Positions 1 through 7,029 of a stretch of DNA of 64,000 nucleotides are shown piece by piece. The stretch covers positions 20,303 through 84,302 of the forward strand of contig DGTP01000014.1 in NCBI GenBank assembly GCA_002394335.1, written 5' to 3'. Source of the stretch: Bacteroidales bacterium UBA4333. Lineage in GTDB: Bacteria > Bacteroidota > Bacteroidia > Bacteroidales > Paludibacteraceae. The notes under the pieces were generated by a model. That model did not search any database, had not been told where the DNA came from, and saw nothing but the letters and a program-made list of their open reading frames with translations. The position numbers and the translations under genes were made by a program. The stretch's first letter is position 1. Each line of letters opens with the position of its first letter.

Positions 1-548
1 AACAATACCGGCAAACCCTGCTCGTGACGCTGATAGTGGTCTTGGGTGTACTGTTTGACCAAGTGGTGAAGATGCTTGTCGTCAGTCATTTCGACCTCTA
101 TGACGATTGGGCAATCACTCCGTGGTTTCATATCTGCTATATCCTCAATGACGGCATGGCGTTCGGCATGGAGTGGTTTAACAAACTGGCGCTTACCCTT
201 TTCCGCATCGTAGCGGTGGGCGCATTGGGATGGTATCTGCATCATCTCATCTGGCGGAAACCTGCCCGTACATCGTTTATCGCCACTATTGCGTTCGTCA
301 CTGCCGGCGCATTGGGTAATATACTGGACTGTGTCTTCTATGGGAAGCTCTTCCAAGGCGGTGAGTGGATGTACGGAAAGGTGGTGGATATGCTTTATTT
401 CCCGCTCATACATGACAGCGCAGGGAATGTGTTGTTTTTCCGTCCGGTGTTTAACGTGGCAGACTCGTATATCACCTGCGCAGTGATTGTTATTCTGCTG
501 TTTTTCGTCAAGGATCTGAATGCGTCGCTTGAGAACAAAGAGGAGTGA
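1..548 (+). CDS. lspA: Lipoprotein signal peptidase (signal peptidase II), 5' end cut by the window
   Basis: Inner-membrane aspartyl protease that cleaves the signal peptide from diacylated prolipoproteins. The frame is already open at base 3 (codons reading QYRQTLL before the GTG at 24), so the true start lies left of the window. The visible protein has four hydrophobic segments and the family signatures DQVVK in the first segment, NDGMAFGM, and the two catalytic-aspartate motifs GNILDCVFYG and FNVADSY. Bacteroidota LspA carries an insert between these last two motifs, as here (GKVVDMLYFPL). It overlaps the next gene by 4 bp, so the two are cotranslated. The partner encodes a lipoprotein, a likely LspA substrate. 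Confidence 0.95.
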   Translation, partial: QYRQTLLVTLIVVLGVLFDQVVKMLVVSHFDLYDDWAITPWFHICYILNDGMAFGMEWFNKLALTLFRIVAVGALGWYLHHLIWRKPARTSFIATIAFVTAGALGNILDCVFYGKLFQGGEWMYGKVVDMLYFPLIHDSAGNVLFFRPVFNVADSYITCAVIVILLFFVKDLNASLENKEE

Positions 549-1069
549 GAAAGACGGTTAAGATATTGGTTTTGCTGCTGGGTGTCGTATGCCTGAGCGG
601 CTGCAGGCCAAGAGGAGTGCTCTCATCGGCTCAGATGCGGGAAGTGATCTACGACCTGCATCGGGCGGACGCTGTGCTCAATGTAACCGGATACACGCAG
701 GGCGGGTATGAGAAAGAAATGAACGAGTGCTATCAGTCGGTGATGGCAAAACATGGTATTACTCAGGCCAAGTTCGACTCCTCGCTCGTCTGGTACACCA
801 ATCATCCGGCACTCTTCGACAAGATCTATCCCAAACTGGAGGCGCGTGTGGAGGCTGAGGAAAAGTATTGGACGGAACGTGAGGAGCGGGAGAAACGTCT
901 TGCGGCAGTTCGTGACGGGCATTGGCGTGACGGTCTGCCGGATGAAATTCAGGTGGCGCTCTGGAATATGAAAGGAGACTGTCCGTCTGTTATTCCGCCC
1001 CTTGAAGTCTCTGATTTCGGGGATTTTCAGATAAAAATGCGTCTCTTACTCAAAAAAACTGCAAAATAA
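545..1069 (+). CDS. DUF4296 family lipoprotein
   Basis: Small lipoprotein of 174 residues starting with GTG, overlapping the lspA stop by 4 bp. A hydrophobic signal of about 15 residues ends in a lipobox LSGC with the acylated Cys at residue 20. The body (MREVIYDLHRAD near residue 31, then HGITQAKFDSSLVWYTNHP) matches the DUF4296 family, which sits beside lspA in many Bacteroidota. Its function is not known. The charged helical stretch EAEEKYWTEREEREKR around residues 102-117 suggests a coiled segment. Location should be the periplasmic face of a membrane. Confidence 0.88.
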   Translation: MRKTVKILVLLLGVVCLSGCRPRGVLSSAQMREVIYDLHRADAVLNVTGYTQGGYEKEMNECYQSVMAKHGITQAKFDSSLVWYTNHPALFDKIYPKLEARVEAEEKYWTEREEREKRLAAVRDGHWRDGLPDEIQVALWNMKGDCPSVIPPLEVSDFGDFQIKMRLLLKKTAK

Positions 1070-1101
1070 TTTGCGTATTTCAAAAAAAAGCAGTATCTTT
1101 G
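1070..1101 (+). promoter_or_regulatory. Promoter of rplM-rpsI
   Basis: Bacteroidota-type promoter: TTTG at 1070-1073, 20 bp spacer, TATCTTTG at 1094-1101. It overlaps the end of the DUF4296 gene region and gives a leader of about 150 nt before rplM. Confidence 0.8.
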
Positions 1102-1256
1102 CAGCCGGTTTTCGCGTGTATTATGCGCGAGGGCTCAATTAATAATAGTATAAATCGTCGAGTTGGGCAGTGGATTAACGTGAAATCGTACCTTGTACAT
1201 TTGTAAACCGTAAATCGTAAATGATGTCTGTCGGCTCGGCCTAAAAGAACAAATTA
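1102..1256 (+). promoter_or_regulatory. Structured 5' leader of rplM (possible ribosomal-protein autoregulatory leader)
   Basis: About 150 nt lie between the promoter and the rplM start. It can form a stem TCGCG (1112-1116) with CGCGA (1126-1130), and GCTCAA (1133-1138) with TTGGGC (1163-1168). Ribosomal-protein operons are often controlled by such leaders bound by their own product. That this one is regulatory is inference from position and foldability only. The last part, GTAAACCGTAAATCGTAAATG, is a low-complexity repeat common in spacers of this window. Confidence 0.35.
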
Positions 1257-1712
1257 ATGGAATTTAACAGTTACAAAACAGTGTCTTTGAACAAGGCTAC
1301 CGTACAAAAAGAGTGGGTAGTGATTGACGCTGAAGGCCAGATTCTTGGTCGCATGTGCTCCAAGGTAGCTAAATTGCTCCGTGGCAAGTACAAACCTTCG
1401 TTCACCCCGAATGTGGATTGCGGTGACAATGTGATTATCATCAATGCCGACAAGGTGGAGATGACGGGTAACAAATGGACTGATCGCGAGTATGTGCGCT
1501 ACACAGGTTTCCCCGGTGGCCAGCGTGTGATGAGTCCGGCAGAGCTCAAGGCTAAAGGCGTAGATCGTCTGATCCGCAAAGTCGTAAAAGGTATGCTGCC
1601 TAAGAATCGTCTTGGTAACAAGATTATTAATAACTTGTACGTGTTCGGCGGCGCTGAGCACAATATGCAAGCTCAACAACCCAAACAAATCGATATCAAC
1701 ACCTTAAAATAA
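1257..1712 (+). CDS. rplM: 50S ribosomal protein L13
   Basis: Early-assembly protein of the large ribosomal subunit, 151 residues, normal bacterial length. Recognised from WVVIDAEGQILGRMCSKVA near residue 21, the LRGKYKPSFTPNVDCGDNV core and GMLPKNRLGN near residue 113. It is followed 8 bp later by rpsI, the usual rplM-rpsI pair. Transcription is probably from the promoter at 1070-1101. Confidence 0.98.
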   Translation: MEFNSYKTVSLNKATVQKEWVVIDAEGQILGRMCSKVAKLLRGKYKPSFTPNVDCGDNVIIINADKVEMTGNKWTDREYVRYTGFPGGQRVMSPAELKAKGVDRLIRKVVKGMLPKNRLGNKIINNLYVFGGAEHNMQAQQPKQIDINTLK

Positions 1713-1720
1713 ATTAGACA

Positions 1721-2107
1721 ATGGAAGTAATTAATGCATTAGGTCGTCGTAAAGCTGCAGTTGCACGCGTTTACGTTAGTGAAGGTGCTGGTAAGATCAT
1801 GATCAATGGTCGTGAGTTGAACACCTATTTTCCTGCTGCCGCACTGCAGTATATTGTTAAGCAACCGCTGCAGAAGCTGGATGTGGCAGAGAAATTCGAT
1901 ATCAAAGCCAATCTTGACGGCGGTGGCTACAAAGGACAGGCAGAGGCTCTTCGTCTGGCTATCGCACGTGCGCTGGTGAAAATCAATCCTGAAGACAAGG
2001 CTGCCCTCAAGGCAGAAGGCTTCATGACTCGTGACGCTCGTGAGGTAGAGCGTAAGAAACCGGGTCGTCCGAAAGCTCGCAAGCGCTTCCAGTTCAGCAA
2101 ACGTTAA
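1721..2107 (+). CDS. rpsI: 30S ribosomal protein S9
   Basis: Small-subunit protein, 128 residues. It begins with NALGRRKAAVARVYV and ends in the universally conserved basic tail KARKRFQFSKR, whose last Arg contacts P-site tRNA. The GGGYKGQAEALRLAIARAL segment near residue 66 is typical. It is second in the rplM-rpsI operon, 8 bp after rplM, and is followed by a strong hairpin. Confidence 0.98.
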   Translation: MEVINALGRRKAAVARVYVSEGAGKIMINGRELNTYFPAAALQYIVKQPLQKLDVAEKFDIKANLDGGGYKGQAEALRLAIARALVKINPEDKAALKAEGFMTRDAREVERKKPGRPKARKRFQFSKR

Positions 2108-2123
2108 ACCGGAATACCAACCA

Positions 2124-2165
2124 AATCGTGTGGACTCCTTCGGGATTACCACACGATTGTTTTGG
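2124..2165 (+). terminator. Hairpin after rpsI (terminator or attenuator)
   Basis: Perfect 10-bp inverted repeat AATCGTGTGG (2124-2133) and CCACACGATT (2149-2158) with a 15-nt loop, followed by GTTTTGG. The T run is short, so termination may be partial, with read-through into rpsB. No separate rpsB promoter is visible. Confidence 0.6.
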
Positions 2166-2186
2166 AGTGTCCAACGCGTATGCGTG

Positions 2187-2215
2187 CGCGCATAATAAAT
2201 AATGAGTTATGCGCG
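2187..2215 (+). promoter_or_regulatory. Hairpin in the rpsB leader
   Basis: Nine-bp inverted repeat CGCGCATAA (2187-2195) and TTATGCGCG (2207-2215) with an 11-nt loop and no T tract, about 60 nt before rpsB. An S2-binding leader is a reasonable guess, but nothing beyond the hairpin and its position supports it. Confidence 0.35.
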
Positions 2216-2277
2216 TGAAAGACAACTTCAAAATACAAGGGGAATATAAATATTAATTAATCATTATTCATTAAACA

Positions 2278-3144
2278 ATGAGAACAAATTTTGATCAACT
2301 GTTGGAGGCTGGCGCACACTTCGGCCACCTCAAACGCAAATGGAATCCTGCTATGGCTCCTTACATCTACATGGAGCGCAATGGCATTCACATCATCGAC
2401 CTCAACAAGACTGTCCTGAAAGTAGAGGAAGCTGCTGAGTCACTCAAAGGCATCGCCCGTAGCGGTCGCAAGATTCTTTTCGTAGGTACCAAGAAACAAG
2501 CTCAAGAGGTAGTAGCTGCTCACGCACAAGAGGTGGGTATGCCTTATATTACCGAGCGTTGGGCCGGCGGTATGCTTACCAACTTCCCGACTATCCGCAA
2601 GGCTGTCAAGAAGATGGGGCAGATCGACAAGATGATGACCGACGGTACGTTCGACAATATCTCCAAACGTGAGAAACTGCAGATCACCCGTCAGCGTGAG
2701 AAACTGGAGAAGAACCTCGGTTCTATTGCTGACCTCAATCGTCTGCCGAGCGCTGTGTTCGTGGTAGATGTGATCAAAGAGCACATTGCAGTAGCAGAGG
2801 CTAACCGTCTCGGAATACCTGTATATGCTATCGTGGATACCAACTCCAATCCTAATGATATTGACTTCGTTATTCCTGCTAACGACGATGCAACCAAGGC
2901 TATCGACGTTATTCTGACCGCTGTATGCGATGCAGTAAAAGAGGGTCTCGAAGAGCGTAAGGTAGAGAAGGCTGACGAGGCTGCTGCCGAGGCACAAAAC
3001 CAAGCAGAGACAGAGGCTCCGGCTCCTAAAGAGCGCCGTCAGCGTATCCGCAAATCCGCTCCTAAAGCAGAGGCAGAGAAAGTAGCAGAGGTGAAAGCAG
3101 AGGAGCCAAAGGCTGAAGAGCCCAAGGCAGAGGCTGCAGAATAA
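2278..3144 (+). CDS. rpsB: 30S ribosomal protein S2
   Basis: Small-subunit protein, 288 residues. The N-terminal 225 or so residues are standard S2 (GAHFGHLKRKWNPAMAPYIY, RKILFVGTKKQAQ, ERWAGGMLTNFPTI, PSAVFVVDVIKE). The last 60 residues are an extra low-complexity tail of Ala, Glu, Lys and Pro (KAEEPKAEEPKAEAAE), longer than in Escherichia coli and common in Bacteroidota. The tail DNA is repetitive and could vary in length between strains. tsf follows after 29 bp, the usual rpsB-tsf order. Confidence 0.97.
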   Translation: MRTNFDQLLEAGAHFGHLKRKWNPAMAPYIYMERNGIHIIDLNKTVLKVEEAAESLKGIARSGRKILFVGTKKQAQEVVAAHAQEVGMPYITERWAGGMLTNFPTIRKAVKKMGQIDKMMTDGTFDNISKREKLQITRQREKLEKNLGSIADLNRLPSAVFVVDVIKEHIAVAEANRLGIPVYAIVDTNSNPNDIDFVIPANDDATKAIDVILTAVCDAVKEGLEERKVEKADEAAAEAQNQAETEAPAPKERRQRIRKSAPKAEAEKVAEVKAEEPKAEEPKAEAAE

Positions 3145-3173
3145 AATTGTAAATGAATAAATTGTAAATCATT

Positions 3174-4166
3174 ATGGCTGTTACATTAGCTGATATTAAA
3201 AAACTGCGCGATATTACAGGCGCAGGTATGATGGATGTCAAGAAGGCTTTGGAAGAGGCTAACGGTGACTTCGAGGTAGCCAAGGACTTGCTGCGCAAGC
3301 GTGGTCAGGCTATTGCTGCCAAGCGTAGCGACCGTGAGGCTTCCGAGGGCTGCGTTCTGGCAAAGGCACAGGATGGCTTCGGCGCTATCGTAGGCGTTAA
3401 GTGCGAGACTGACTTCGTGGCTAAGAATGCAGACTTCGTAGGTATGGTAAAACTCCTGCTCGACGCTGCTGTAGATAACAAGATCAAAGACTTGGCTTCT
3501 CTCAAGGCTCTCAAGATCGGTAACTTCACCGCAGAGGAGATTGTTACCGAGCGTTCGGGTGTTACCGGCGAGAAGATGGAAATCAGTGACTATGCTTGCC
3601 TGGAGGCAGAGGTGGTAGATGCTTACAACCACCTTGGCAACAAGCTCTCTTCGCTCGTAGCTGCAAAAGCCGGTGCAGACCAGGAGACCGTTCACGGAAT
3701 CTCGATGCAGGTAGCTGCTATGGCTCCTATCGCTCTGGATGCTGACCACGTAGCAGAAGAGGTAAAGCAGAAAGAGTTGCAGGTAGCAATAGAGAAAACC
3801 AAACAGGACGAGATCAACAAAGCTGTTGAAAATGCTATCCGCAAGGCAGGCATCAACCCGGCTCACGTTGATAGCGATGACCATATCGAGTCTAACCAGG
3901 CTAAGGGCTGGATCACCGCAGAGCAGGCACAGCAGGCTCGCGAGATCAAAGCACAAGTAGCTGCCGAGACCGAAGCTAATATGGACAAGCTCGCTAAGAA
4001 GATCGAGATGATCGCTCAAGGTCGTCTGGGCAAGTTCTTGAAAGAGAACACGCTTGTAGAGCAGGCTTATATCATGTCCGAGTCCAAAGAGCTGGTAAAA
4101 GATATCCTCAAACAGAAGGGTGTGGAGATCGTAGATTTCCGCCGTGTGACCCTCAACGAGGAGTAA
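3174..4166 (+). CDS. tsf: Translation elongation factor Ts
   Basis: Nucleotide-exchange factor that recycles EF-Tu from GDP to GTP. 330 residues, longer than the 283 of E. coli but normal for Bacteroidota. The N-terminal UBA-like domain has LADIKKLRDITGAGMMDVKK. The EF-Tu-contact motif is VGVKCETDFVAKN near residue 73. The C-terminal module includes GRLGKFLKENTLVEQ. It ends 20 bp before a strong intrinsic terminator that closes the ribosomal cluster. Confidence 0.97.
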   Translation: MAVTLADIKKLRDITGAGMMDVKKALEEANGDFEVAKDLLRKRGQAIAAKRSDREASEGCVLAKAQDGFGAIVGVKCETDFVAKNADFVGMVKLLLDAAVDNKIKDLASLKALKIGNFTAEEIVTERSGVTGEKMEISDYACLEAEVVDAYNHLGNKLSSLVAAKAGADQETVHGISMQVAAMAPIALDADHVAEEVKQKELQVAIEKTKQDEINKAVENAIRKAGINPAHVDSDDHIESNQAKGWITAEQAQQAREIKAQVAAETEANMDKLAKKIEMIAQGRLGKFLKENTLVEQAYIMSESKELVKDILKQKGVEIVDFRRVTLNEE

Positions 4167-4185
4167 TCTCCGCTCTTAAGATAAC

Positions 4186-4214
4186 AAAAGGACGCTTTCG
4201 GGCGTCCTTTTTTT
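4186..4214 (+). terminator. Intrinsic terminator after tsf
   Basis: Stem AAAAGGACGC (4186-4195) and GCGTCCTTTT with a TTTCGG loop and a run of seven Ts. It is strong on the + strand, and with the A tract it may also act on leftward transcripts from recQ. Confidence 0.9.
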
Positions 4215-4215
4215 G

Positions 4216-4288
4216 TTGGATAGCTTAGTGGTGAGAGGGGAGCCGGTGGTGAGGAGGGGCCAGTGGAGAGTGGAAGTTTTTGGAATGG
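4216..4288. repeat. G-rich low-complexity spacer between tsf and recQ
   Basis: The spacer is built of degenerate units such as GTGAGAGGGGAG, GGTGAGGAGGGG and AGTGGAGAGTGG. It has no gene. It resembles the purine-rich short repeats found elsewhere in this window (for example inside recQ) and may be a dispersed spacer repeat. Confidence 0.4.
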
Positions 4289-6040
4289 CTATTGGATACA
4301 AATGTCACATTTTCCGCAAGGCTTGGCATCTGTCTCGCCGAAATAGCCTAAGAGCACCTGCTCGCGGCAGAACTGCGTTTGCTCGGCATACTCGACCATG
4401 GCTTGCAGGCGCTCGCTGTAGGACTTGCGGCGGCTGTCATAGACTGTGTCGGACAGCCAGACTTCATCGGCTCTCTCGCGTGTCATCGTTACGGCGCAGG
4501 CTACCGTGCGGGGGATATAGGTTATTATTCCTCTTTGGGCAAGCGAGACGAGTGTCTCGTGGTCTTCGTCGGGCAGGGCGTCAGAGTCAGGAATGATGAT
4601 CTGCAGATCGGTGAAGATGCCGGAGTGGTGGCGCATGAGTCTGTCAAGCATCGTGGTCTGGGCAGACGAGAGATGGTAATCTGAAAGGGTGTCCGGCGAG
4701 ATATTAATGCGCACGCGCGGGGCGGTCTCCCGCTCTTCCTCGAAGTGTATCCACCCGGCGGTTGTCAGCAGATGGAGAGCTGCATACGTTTGTATCACCG
4801 GCAGGTGCATGACTGCGCATAACTCATCCAGATGGAGGGCGAAAGTGTGATTAAGTCCCGAACCAAGACCTATCTGCAGGAAATCGCAGGTCTTATGATA
4901 TACTTTCTCTACAAACTCCTGCGGAGGATAGTTGTCGAGGACGCGTTTGCGCGCTTTGGTTTTGTCGCTGTCGTTGTATAGCAGTACTGCAAAAGCCGTC
5001 AGTCCGTCTCGTCCGGCGCGTCCGGCTTCCTGGTAGTAGGCTTCGAGCGAGTCAGGCAGGTCGTAGTGAATAACCAGTCTTACATCGGGTTTGTCAATGC
5101 CCATGCCGAAAGCGTTGGTGGCTACAATGACGCGTGTGTGTCCTTCTTTCCATGCCTGCTGGCGCCGGTTGCGCTCCTGCGTGGTCAGACCGGCATGGTA
5201 GAAATCAGTATAGTTTAGAGTTGAGAGTTTAGAGTTGAGAGAAGTTGGAGAGTTTTTAGCAGATAGTTTCTCGTTGAGCCAGTGGCTGAGTTCTTCAGCA
5301 CGCTTGCGATTGCGGACATAGATGATGGCGGAACCGCTTACACGGCTGAGAATATGTATGACCTGTTCATCTTTTGTATCCGTTCGCCGAACTATATATC
5401 GCAGATTATCACGGTGATACGACATTTTAAGGACATTCTGTTGCTTGAACAGCAAGCGGTCTTGAATATCGGTCACAACTTCTGGTGTAGCGGTGGCTGT
5501 GAGAGCCAGAACGGGGATGTTTTTGCCCTGTTCTGCGAGGGTCTGCCGGATGTTACCGATACGGAGGTAGGAGGGTCTGAAATCGTATCCCCATTGCGAG
5601 ATACAATGTGCCTCATCGACCGCAATGAGTCCGATGGGAAGGTCGCAGAGCCGTTTGCGGAACTCTTCGCTTTCCAGGCGTTCGGGGGAGCAGTATAGAA
5701 AATGGTAGTTGCCGAAGAGGCAGTTGTCCAGAGCCACCCGCTGACGGTCTCTGCTCATGCCGGTATAGACGGCAGCTGCTTGTATGCCTCGGCTGCGGAG
5801 GTTGGTCACCTGGTCGCGCATGAGTGCAATCAGCGGTGTGATGACGAGGCAGAGGCGTTTGTCGGGGTTGTTGTGTCCCATGACTAAGGCGGGGACTTGG
5901 AAGCAGATGCTCTTGCCGCCTCCGGTAGGCATGAGTGCGAGGGTGTCCCTGCCCGATAGCACCGAGTCGATGATCTGCGCCTGCAGGGGGCGGAAATCCT
6001 TATATCCGAAATAGGTATGTAGTGCTTCAAGTGGAGCCAT
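4289..6040 (-). CDS. recQ: RecQ-family ATP-dependent DNA helicase
   Basis: 3'-5' DNA helicase for recombination and repair, 583 residues. It has Walker A PTGGGKS at 38-44, DEAH at 142-145 followed by CISQW, TATAT near 181, and motif VI QEAGRAGRDG. The C-terminal zinc-binding cysteines (CREQVLLGYFGE then CGKCDIC) are at the extreme end and no HRDC domain follows, the short form common in Bacteroidota. An odd run around residues 260-278 (SPTSLNSKLSTLN) lies between helicase motifs. It is encoded by a 14-bp tandem repeat at 5212-5239 and looks like an in-frame repeat insertion. Confidence 0.93.
   Translation of the reverse strand: MAPLEALHTYFGYKDFRPLQAQIIDSVLSGRDTLALMPTGGGKSICFQVPALVMGHNNPDKRLCLVITPLIALMRDQVTNLRSRGIQAAAVYTGMSRDRQRVALDNCLFGNYHFLYCSPERLESEEFRKRLCDLPIGLIAVDEAHCISQWGYDFRPSYLRIGNIRQTLAEQGKNIPVLALTATATPEVVTDIQDRLLFKQQNVLKMSYHRDNLRYIVRRTDTKDEQVIHILSRVSGSAIIYVRNRKRAEELSHWLNEKLSAKNSPTSLNSKLSTLNYTDFYHAGLTTQERNRRQQAWKEGHTRVIVATNAFGMGIDKPDVRLVIHYDLPDSLEAYYQEAGRAGRDGLTAFAVLLYNDSDKTKARKRVLDNYPPQEFVEKVYHKTCDFLQIGLGSGLNHTFALHLDELCAVMHLPVIQTYAALHLLTTAGWIHFEEERETAPRVRINISPDTLSDYHLSSAQTTMLDRLMRHHSGIFTDLQIIIPDSDALPDEDHETLVSLAQRGIITYIPRTVACAVTMTRERADEVWLSDTVYDSRRKSYSERLQAMVEYAEQTQFCREQVLLGYFGETDAKPCGKCDICIQ
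5212..5239. repeat. 14-bp tandem repeat inside recQ
   Basis: AGTTTAGAGTTGAG occurs twice without mismatch at 5212-5225 and 5226-5239, followed by a decayed third piece (AGAAGTTGGAGAG). It reads through in frame as a Ser/Leu/Asn-rich insert in RecQ. Confidence 0.8.
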
Positions 6041-6079
6041 GGGATGTACAAAGGGACGATGTGCTATTTAATTGGAGTG

Positions 6080-6111
6080 CAAATTTACTGCTTTTTTTGT
6101 AATTGTGCAAA
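6080..6111 (-). promoter_or_regulatory. Promoter of recQ
   Basis: On the minus strand TTTG (6111-6108), 20 bp, TAAATTTG (6087-6080), about 35 nt before the recQ transcript reaches the ATG at 6040. Confidence 0.7.
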
Positions 6112-6315
6112 TTTTTCTTGCGTATGTCAATTATTTTGTGTAATTCTGCGGTCTGTACACGACTTACACGGAACCAACCGGTCGAAATCTGGAGCCTTCC
6201 ACGACCGCGATTAACCTCCCTCTTGTGGCAGATTGGAAACACAACAAAGCGATGTGGTTATCAAAACCAACATTCCGACAGAACGTACAATAGATGTGCG
6301 AAAAAGTGAGCAAAA

Positions 6316-6347
6316 TTTGCATATGTCAATTATTTTGTGTACCTTTG
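6316..6347 (+). promoter_or_regulatory. Promoter of the 115-residue gene
   Basis: TTTG at 6316-6319, 20 bp spacer, TACCTTTG at 6340-6347; the ATG follows at 6373. Confidence 0.75.
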
Positions 6348-6372
6348 CAGTCGGATTTGAATAGGAAGAGTT

Positions 6373-6720
6373 ATGAAGGTTAAATGGACAGGTTTGGTGG
6401 ACGATCTGCAGGGACATGTGGATACACGGCATTACGCGCGGCATATTCCGGGAAACCGGGAGTGGGCATCCGTGTGCGGAAAGCCGGAACTGAGCGATAC
6501 AACCAAGAAAAAGAAAGCCGGACTGCCTACCGCACAACGGTTCAAAGCCCTGATGGCGGAGACCAAAGCTATTCTCCATACACCGGAACGACGCGCTGAA
6601 TGGCAAGCCCGCTACGACGAAGCCATACGCAAAGCACGGAAATACAACAAACCGATACAAGGACGGTTGTACGACTATATCAAACACGAGCTCAGCCTGG
6701 AGCAGAAAAAGAAAGCATAG
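6373..6720 (+). CDS. Conserved small hypothetical protein
   Basis: 115 residues with a good promoter 26 bp upstream. It begins MKVKWTGLVDDLQGH. The C-terminal half is a basic helical stretch (RRAEWQARYDEAIRKARKY, then GRLYDYIKHEL). I recall short Bacteroidales proteins beginning in a similar way (WTGIVDELQGH), but they have no known function. No Cys pairs, signal peptide or membrane segment are present. The basic charge would fit nucleic-acid binding, which is only a guess. It is monocistronic and followed by an 11-bp repeat array and a terminator. Confidence 0.7.
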   Translation: MKVKWTGLVDDLQGHVDTRHYARHIPGNREWASVCGKPELSDTTKKKKAGLPTAQRFKALMAETKAILHTPERRAEWQARYDEAIRKARKYNKPIQGRLYDYIKHELSLEQKKKA

Positions 6721-6749
6721 GTTGAGCCGGGTTACGGTGACGTCGGGTG

Positions 6750-6804
6750 GAGCATACGATGAGCATACGATGAGCATACGATCAGCATACGATGAGCATT
6801 CGAT
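6750..6804. repeat. 11-bp tandem repeat array, five units
   Basis: Five consecutive units of GAGCATACGAT. The fourth begins with C and the fifth has one internal change (GAGCATTCGAT). It is intergenic, between the stop of the 115-residue gene and its terminator. The 11-bp period is shared with arrays at 31469 and 54100, although the sequences differ. Confidence 0.85.
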
Positions 6805-6835
6805 GGGATATGCAGAAAACCCTTACGGGGAATGG

Positions 6836-6866
6836 AAAAAAGACGCACGGGAGTGCGTCTTTTTTT
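6836..6866. terminator. Bidirectional intrinsic terminator
   Basis: Perfect 13-bp stem AAAAAAGACGCAC (6836-6848) and GTGCGTCTTTTTT with a GGGA loop and flanking A and T tracts. It terminates the 115-residue gene rightward and could stop leftward transcripts. Confidence 0.9.
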
Positions 6867-6885
6867 GAGGTAATGAATATCCGGG

Positions 6886-6951
6886 TTGTCCCAAAGATGG
6901 GACAAAAGTGGATGATGAGATTGTCTCAAAGATGGGACAAAAGTGGATGAT
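6886..6951. repeat. Duplicated 31-bp unit with internal hairpin
   Basis: Two copies, 6886-6916 and 6921-6951, differing at one base and spaced 35 bp apart. Each copy starts with an inverted repeat TTGTCCC-AAAGAT-GGGACAA (in the second copy TTGTCTC). Function unknown. Confidence 0.8.
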
Positions 6952-6952
6952 A

Positions 6953-6978
6953 CAAAAAACGGGCGCAAGAATGCGCCC
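6953..6978 (-). terminator. Terminator of gltX
   Basis: On the minus strand GGGCGC-ATTCTT-GCGCCC followed by GTTTTTTG, 50 bp beyond the gltX stop. Confidence 0.8.
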
Positions 6979-7029
6979 GAAGAGAACAATCCCGCAAGAG
7001 GGGGTAAGGCGGGGTTGGCGGTGGCGGGG

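Larger units (their letters stand above)
6041..6372. other. Spacer between recQ and the 115-residue gene, with duplicated promoter DNA
   Basis: This 332-bp spacer has no convincing gene. A 23-nt segment ending in ATGTCAATTATTTTGTGTA is present at 6120-6142 and again at 6319-6341 with one mismatch, so a promoter region has been duplicated about 199 bp apart. The left copy carries a weakened -7 box (TAATTCTG at 6141-6148) and the right copy a good one (TACCTTTG). A 68-codon frame at 6103-6309 is open but has no recognisable features. Confidence 0.6.
6721..7029. other. Spacer between the 115-residue gene and gltX, made of repeats and terminators
   Basis: No gene in 309 bp. In order it holds an 11-bp tandem array (6750-6804), a two-way terminator (6836-6866), a duplicated 31-bp unit with an internal hairpin (6886-6951), and the gltX terminator hairpin (6953-6978). 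Downstream to 7029 is G-rich sequence with no feature I can name. Confidence 0.7.

Noticed and set aside
3186..4019. 277-codon open frame on - opposite tsf
   Set aside because: Shadow of EF-Ts; Leu/Ser/Cys-rich without a signal peptide or domain.
6211..6777. 188-codon frame on - over the 115-residue gene
   Set aside because: Its C-terminal half lies in the promoter-bearing spacer and its start in the 11-bp array. The + strand gene has the promoter.
6750..6804. 11-bp array as a mini-CRISPR
   Set aside because: Units are contiguous, without spacers, and far too short.
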